A stretch of DNA of 64,000 nt. Origin: JACCZX01 sp963824935 (GTDB lineage Bacteria; Pseudomonadota; Gammaproteobacteria; Burkholderiales; Burkholderiaceae_F). The position numbers were made by a program, and so were the translations under genes. Location of the stretch: the NCBI GenBank assembly GCA_963824935.1, contig CAWGRF010000023.1, forward strand, positions 186,001-250,000, given 5' to 3'. The notes beneath the pieces were generated by a model. It did not search any database, was not told where the DNA came from, and saw only the letters and a program-made list of their open reading frames with translations. This document shows positions 60,244-64,000 of this stretch, piece after piece. Position 1 is the stretch's first letter, and each line of letters begins with the position of its first letter.

Positions 60244-60899
60244 TGCGTCTTTTCAATCGACGCGCGACCTGCCTGCCGCCGCTGCATCTCGCGCAACAGC
60301 GCTTCGAACTGCCTGCGCACCGTCTGGGTGACCATCGCGGTGCCGAAAAGATAACCGATGATCGGCGGCAGCGGTTCGGCCAGTTCAAAGCGCGATTCGT
60401 ATTCCAGGCGAACGCCGGCGCGCCGGTCTACGGTGACGACCGCGAGGTCATAACGGCCGGAAAACGAGCGCACTGTCTGCGGCGCACCATCGACCTCACC
60501 GGGCTCTGACCGTGCGACGATCCGCTCGTAGGGCTGCTGCCGAACCGCAAGGCGCACACGCACCGGAATCTCGAAAAAGAACAACGGAAAATGCCCAACG
60601 TGTTCGACGATCAGGCGCGAATCATTGCGTGCAACGACGCGCGAGCGCTCGATGTTCGGCAGAAACTCGCGCATATGCTCGTAATCGGTGATCGTCTCCC
60701 ACGCGATGCGCGGATCGACTGCAATGCTGGCGCGCGCCCACACCTGGAACGTGTCGCCATCACGTTCGACGGCGACCGTTGGCGGCGCTTGCGCCTCGCT
60801 GGGCGCATGCAGGCCCAGCAACAGGCTAAGCGCCGCAATCCGCTTCCAGCCTGCCCAACCGTCGAATCGCCTCGGAGTTGGTCCAAGAAAAGCAGACAT
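60240..60899 (-). CDS. Exported SRPBCC (START/polyketide-cyclase-like) protein
   Basis: A 219-residue protein. A signal peptide (RIAALSLLLGLHAPSEAQA) precedes an SRPBCC domain: VWARASIAVDPRIAWETITD, YEHMREFLPNIERSRVV, VRVRLAVRQQPYERI, and RSFSGRYDLA. The start at 60899 lies 74 bases inside nudB; no later good start would keep the signal, so a true overlap is likely. The domain is a lipid- or ligand-binding cup. Its stop overlaps the ATG of the lipoprotein (60240-60243). Confidence 0.8.
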   Translation of the reverse strand: MSAFLGPTPRRFDGWAGWKRIAALSLLLGLHAPSEAQAPPTVAVERDGDTFQVWARASIAVDPRIAWETITDYEHMREFLPNIERSRVVARNDSRLIVEHVGHFPLFFFEIPVRVRLAVRQQPYERIVARSEPGEVDGAPQTVRSFSGRYDLAVVTVDRRAGVRLEYESRFELAEPLPPIIGYLFGTAMVTQTVRRQFEALLREMQRRQAGRASIEKTQ

Positions 60900-61275
60900 C
60901 AGCAGCGACGCGCCACGGCAGCCACTGGTAGTTGACGTGCTCCTTGGGATCAAGCCGCGGGTCGAACCGATGCGACAGGCAAAGTCCAAAAACATGCTCC
61001 GTATTGTGCGTAACACCTGGCGCATACCGATGACGCCAATCTTCGTAGATGGCGAAGCTATGTTTGAGGTTCCAGTCGTCAAGCTGCCCGGGTAGCGCGT
61101 CGAGCCCGGTTTCTTCGGCAACCTCTCGCATGCACGTAGTGCGCAGCGGTTCATCAGCGGCATTGCGGCTGCCGGTGACCGACTGCCAGAAACCCGGATG
61201 ATCGGCGCGTTCAAGAACAAGCACATCGAGTGCCCGCGTGTAGATAACCACGAGCACCGACTCCGGGATTTTCAT
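60826..61275 (-). CDS. nudB: Dihydroneopterin triphosphate diphosphatase
   Basis: A 149-residue Nudix hydrolase of folate synthesis. The Nudix box is complete: Gly-x5-Glu-x7-Arg-Glu-Val-Ala-Glu-Glu-Thr-Gly-Leu, in the span beginning TGSRNAADE and ending EETGLD. HRYAPGVTHNTEHVFGLCL is typical of NudB. The start at 61275 follows aspS by eight bases, the common aspS-nudB order. Its last 74 bases overlap the start of the SRPBCC gene. Confidence 0.93.
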   Translation of the reverse strand: MKIPESVLVVIYTRALDVLVLERADHPGFWQSVTGSRNAADEPLRTTCMREVAEETGLDALPGQLDDWNLKHSFAIYEDWRHRYAPGVTHNTEHVFGLCLSHRFDPRLDPKEHVNYQWLPWRVAADVCFSWTNSEAIRRLGRLEADCGA

Positions 61276-61283
61276 GACCTGCG

Positions 61284-63092
61284 CTAGGCAACTCTCGGTT
61301 CGACAGCTTTCACTTCCGCGCGCACCCGAATATGCAGCTCGCGCAGTTGCTTCTCGTCGACCGGGCTCGGCGCGAGCGTCAGCAGGCATTGCGCGCGTTG
61401 AGTCTTCGGAAACGCGATCACATCCCGGATCGACTCCGCACCGGCCATCAGCGCAACGATGCGGTCGAGCCCGAACGCGATTCCACCGTGCGGCGGCGCG
61501 CCGTATTGCAGCGCATCCAGCAGGAAGCCGAACTTCGCGCCCGCTTCCTCGGCGCTGATTTTCAACGCGCGGAACACCTTGCTCTGCACGTCTTCGCGAT
61601 GAATCCGGATTGAGCCGCCGCCGATTTCCGATCCATTGAGGACCATGTCGTACGCCTTGGCCAGCGCCCCGGCCGGATCGGTTGCAAGAAGGTCCTCATG
61701 GCCATCCTTCGGGCTGGTAAACGGATGATGCGCGGCTACATAGCGCTGCGCCTCTTCGTCAAACTCGAACATCGGAAAGTCAACCACCCAGAGCGGCTGC
61801 CAGCCTTCGCTCGCCAGCCCATGCGCGCGGCCGAACTCGCTGTGACCGATCTTCACGCGCAATGCACCCAGCGCGTCGTAGACGATCTTTGCGCGATCGG
61901 CACCGAAGAAGATCAGGTCGCCGTCTTGTGCGCCAGTCCGCTCGACCACCGTCGCCAGCACTGCATCGTGCAGATTCTTGATGATCGGGCTTTGCAATCC
62001 CGTCCGCCCGAGGGCAGCCTGATTGACCTTGATGTACGCGAGACCCTTGGCCCCATAGATCTTGACGAACTCCGTGTAGCCGTCGATCTCCGAGCGCGGA
62101 AAATCACCGCCGCCCGGAATGCGCAGCGCGACGACCTTGCCGTCGTTCATCTCGGTCGCGCTCTTGAATACCTTGAACTCGACATCGCGCATCACGTCGG
62201 TCAAGTCGGTCAAGCGCAGATTGATCCGCAGGTCGGGCTTGTCCGAGCCATACAGCCGCATCGCATCGGCATGAGTCATTACCGGAAACGGCTGCGGCAG
62301 TTTGACCCCGAGCACTTCATCGAACACGACACGGAGCATTTGTTCCATCATCGAGCGAATTTCCGCTTCATCGAGGAACGAAGTTTCGACATCGATCTGA
62401 GTGAACTCGGGCTGGCGATCGGCCCGCAAGTCCTCATCGCGAAAACACTTGACGATCTGGTAGTAGCGATCGAACCCCGCCACCATCAGCAGTTGCTTGA
62501 ACAACTGCGGCGACTGCGGAAGCGCGAAGAACTCACCGGGGTGCACGCGCGATGGCACAAGGTAATCGCGTGCACCCTCGGGCGTACTCCGAGTCAGCAT
62601 CGGCGTTTCGATGTCGATGAAGCCAGCGGCGTCCAGATACTTGCGCACCGCCATTGTCACGCGATGACGCAGCATCATGTTTCTCTGCATCCCCAGGCGG
62701 CGCAGATCGAGCACGCGATGCGTCAGCCGCGTCGTTTCCGACAGATTGTCGTCATCGAGCTGAAACGGAATCGGCACCGACGGGTTCAGAATCGTCAGTT
62801 CACGGGCGAGCACTTCGATCTCGCCCGATACCAACGCCGTGTTCACCGTGCCTTCGGGGCGCCGACGCACCGTGCCCACGATCTGCAAGCAGTATTCGCC
62901 ACGCACTTTTTCGGCCGCCGCGAATACATCGACCTGGTCGGGATCGCACACGACCTGCACCAGGCCTTCGCGATCGCGCAGGTCGATGAATATGACGCCA
63001 CCGTGATCACGCCGCCGATGTACCCAGCCGAACAAAGTGACTGTCTGGCCGATGAAGGTCGCGTCCACCAAGCCCGCATATTGGGTTCGCAT
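61284..63092 (-). CDS. aspS: Aspartyl-tRNA synthetase
   Basis: A 602-residue class II aminoacyl-tRNA synthetase. The N-domain is an OB fold (VTLFGWVHRRRDHGGVIFID). Motif 2 is in YYQIVKCFRDEDLRADRQPEFTQ (class II FRxE form) and motif 3 is GIAFGLDRIVALM; the bacterial GAD insertion occupies about 290-420. I start at the ATG at 63092 (MRTQYAGLVD); 33 upstream codons are not family-like. The tRNA range (discriminating or not) cannot be told here. A 244-base gap to DUF502 probably holds the promoter. Confidence 0.96.
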   Translation of the reverse strand: MRTQYAGLVDATFIGQTVTLFGWVHRRRDHGGVIFIDLRDREGLVQVVCDPDQVDVFAAAEKVRGEYCLQIVGTVRRRPEGTVNTALVSGEIEVLARELTILNPSVPIPFQLDDDNLSETTRLTHRVLDLRRLGMQRNMMLRHRVTMAVRKYLDAAGFIDIETPMLTRSTPEGARDYLVPSRVHPGEFFALPQSPQLFKQLLMVAGFDRYYQIVKCFRDEDLRADRQPEFTQIDVETSFLDEAEIRSMMEQMLRVVFDEVLGVKLPQPFPVMTHADAMRLYGSDKPDLRINLRLTDLTDVMRDVEFKVFKSATEMNDGKVVALRIPGGGDFPRSEIDGYTEFVKIYGAKGLAYIKVNQAALGRTGLQSPIIKNLHDAVLATVVERTGAQDGDLIFFGADRAKIVYDALGALRVKIGHSEFGRAHGLASEGWQPLWVVDFPMFEFDEEAQRYVAAHHPFTSPKDGHEDLLATDPAGALAKAYDMVLNGSEIGGGSIRIHREDVQSKVFRALKISAEEAGAKFGFLLDALQYGAPPHGGIAFGLDRIVALMAGAESIRDVIAFPKTQRAQCLLTLAPSPVDEKQLRELHIRVRAEVKAVEPRVA

Positions 63093-63336
63093 AAAAGCTC
63101 CGCTATTGATTCGCACCTCGCGGTTGCGATGAATTGATCTGAGCCTAAGGGGAATTGAGCGTTGTGTCGGACTCGGTTTCAGTCGCGACATGCGGACCGG
63201 ACGGTCGCCAGCCGCCCGATCCTAGCGGTTTCGATTCGACTTGAAGTCGAAAGTAAATGATTTCCGCGCGACCGCGGATGTCAGCAAAGAGTCCCTTTTC
63301 GCCATAAGCCGAGCTTAACGAAGAACCTCGGTTCGC

Positions 63337-63984
63337 TCAACCGGCGCGGGCGGGACCATCGGCGGTCAGCGCGGAAGGTGGTGCGCGTCCGCTGATGCGC
63401 GGCGGAACAACGCCGAGCGATATATGAAACTTCAACGCGTCGTCAACGCTGATATCGACCTCGCGCACATCGTCCGGCTGCACCACCAGCACATAGCCCG
63501 AGGTTGGATTCGGCGCGGTCGGCACATACACCGTGATCGCGTTCTCGGCAGTCACCGCGGCGATCTTCGCGCCCGGAGAGCCGACCACGAAACCGAGCGT
63601 CCATTGTCCCGGCTGCGGAAATTCGATCATCACGACCTTGCGAAACGACTGGCCGCGGGTTGCCAGCAGCGTGTCCGAGATCTGTTTCACGCTCGAATAG
63701 ATCGAGCGCACGATTGGAATCCGGTTCAGCAGGCGGTGCCACCACCGCAACAACCGCTCGCCGATGATGTTGGCGGCGAGCACTCCAGTTACCACGAGGA
63801 TCAACAAAGACAGCAGCAACCCGAGCCCCGGAACATGAAACGGCAACAGCGCGTCGGGCCGCCAGCTCGCCGGCAGCAGCAGCAGCGTCTGGTCCATCGT
63901 GTTGACGATCAACCCGAGCACCCAAACCGTGATCGCCAGTGGAATCCACACCAGCAGCCCCGCAATCAGGTATCTCTTAAGCAT
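63337..63984 (-). CDS. DUF502 family membrane protein
   Basis: A 215-residue inner-membrane protein with two segments: about 5-27 (YLIAGLLVWIPLAITVWVLG) and 52-75 (LGLLLSLLILVVTGVLAANI). The block RWWHRLLNRIPIVRSIYSSV and later EFPQPGQWTLGFVVG and VYVPTAPNPTSGYVLVV are the DUF502 signature. The function is unknown. It stands upstream of aspS, as in many betaproteobacteria. The plus-strand bases 63977-64000 could hold the end of a preceding leftward gene (reading ELTELHA then stop, overlapping the start by eight bases), too short to name. Confidence 0.9.
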   Translation of the reverse strand: MLKRYLIAGLLVWIPLAITVWVLGLIVNTMDQTLLLLPASWRPDALLPFHVPGLGLLLSLLILVVTGVLAANIIGERLLRWWHRLLNRIPIVRSIYSSVKQISDTLLATRGQSFRKVVMIEFPQPGQWTLGFVVGSPGAKIAAVTAENAITVYVPTAPNPTSGYVLVVQPDDVREVDISVDDALKFHISLGVVPPRISGRAPPSALTADGPARAG

Positions 63985-64000
63985 GGAGTTCAGTGAGCTC

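Noticed and set aside
61698..63137. A 479-codon rightward open frame covering aspS on the other strand
   Set aside because: It is the antisense of a strongly conserved gene, has no motif or ribosome site, and long antisense frames are normal at this GC content.
1..64000. Search for CRISPR arrays, rRNA, tRNA, transposase or integrase genes
   Set aside because: No repeat-spacer pattern, no rRNA-like stretch, and no transposase-like protein was seen. A tRNA could be missed by eye, so this is only a reading, not a scan.

Overview
This is a 64 kb, GC-rich, gene-dense stretch of a chromosome, most likely from a motile betaproteobacterium of the Burkholderiales type. The evidence is the FliA and FlhD/FlhC flagellar regulators, the AceE-type pyruvate dehydrogenase E1, the PyrC, DUF3025, DUF502 and CYTH/CHAD families, a SWIB protein with a histone-like tail, and the gene order DUF502-aspS-nudB-EEP-clsB. 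I saw no rRNA, tRNA, CRISPR array, insertion sequence or phage gene. All similarity statements come from reading sequences by eye; no database search was run.

Layout. 0-5 kb: flagellar control: partial fliA, an unknown gene behind a candidate sigma-28 promoter, ycgR (PilZ), fliT, flhDC and a second PilZ protein. 5-13 kb: a small Lys-rich secreted protein, an aldo/keto reductase, a DUF4404 gene, a ThDP enzyme, the pyrC-DUF3025-small protein unit, and an orphan aceE. 13-21 kb: a secreted S9 peptidase, glycerate kinase, an MFS/spermidine-synthase fusion, a tiny lipoprotein and a cardiolipin synthase. 21-25 kb: a gltIJKL-type amino acid ABC operon with a second binding protein at its end. 25-31 kb: an ATM1-type exporter, YciA thioesterase, a flavoprotein with an amidase, an SDR and a PaaI thioesterase. 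31-39 kb: a beta-oxidation operon (TetR, acyl-CoA dehydrogenase, FadJ-like enzyme, thiolase, NTF2-like, enoyl-CoA hydratase) behind a promoter with an operator-like site. 39-46 kb: LysR/DoxX/GST/extradiol dioxygenase, TraB/GumN, an OM barrel, and mtnA with a class II aldolase. 45.9-52.2 kb: two tandem degenerate EAL proteins, then five genes for secreted beta-sandwich proteins, a pilus-type chaperone and a usher-like barrel with an SdrD-type module. 52-64 kb: CYTH/CHAD, lipoproteins, HNH protein, SWIB protein, clsB, EEP nuclease, SRPBCC, nudB, aspS and DUF502.

A feature running through the window is single-base frameshifts. I count fourteen in eleven genes: the Lys-rich protein, DUF4404, aceE, the second binding protein, fadJ-like, tetR, the dioxygenase, the second EAL-like gene, the first fimbrial-like gene (three), the chaperone, and the usher-like gene (two). 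In each case both halves stay conserved and adding or removing one base restores a full-length protein. This fits sequencing or assembly error (eleven extra bases, three missing) better than real gene decay, especially for aceE. Such genes are annotated over their full extent.

The most interesting parts are the degenerate EAL pair next to the unusual chaperone/usher-like operon, the coupled mtnA-aldolase pair that suggests a DHAP-forming methylthioadenosine shunt, and the control sequences around flhDC.
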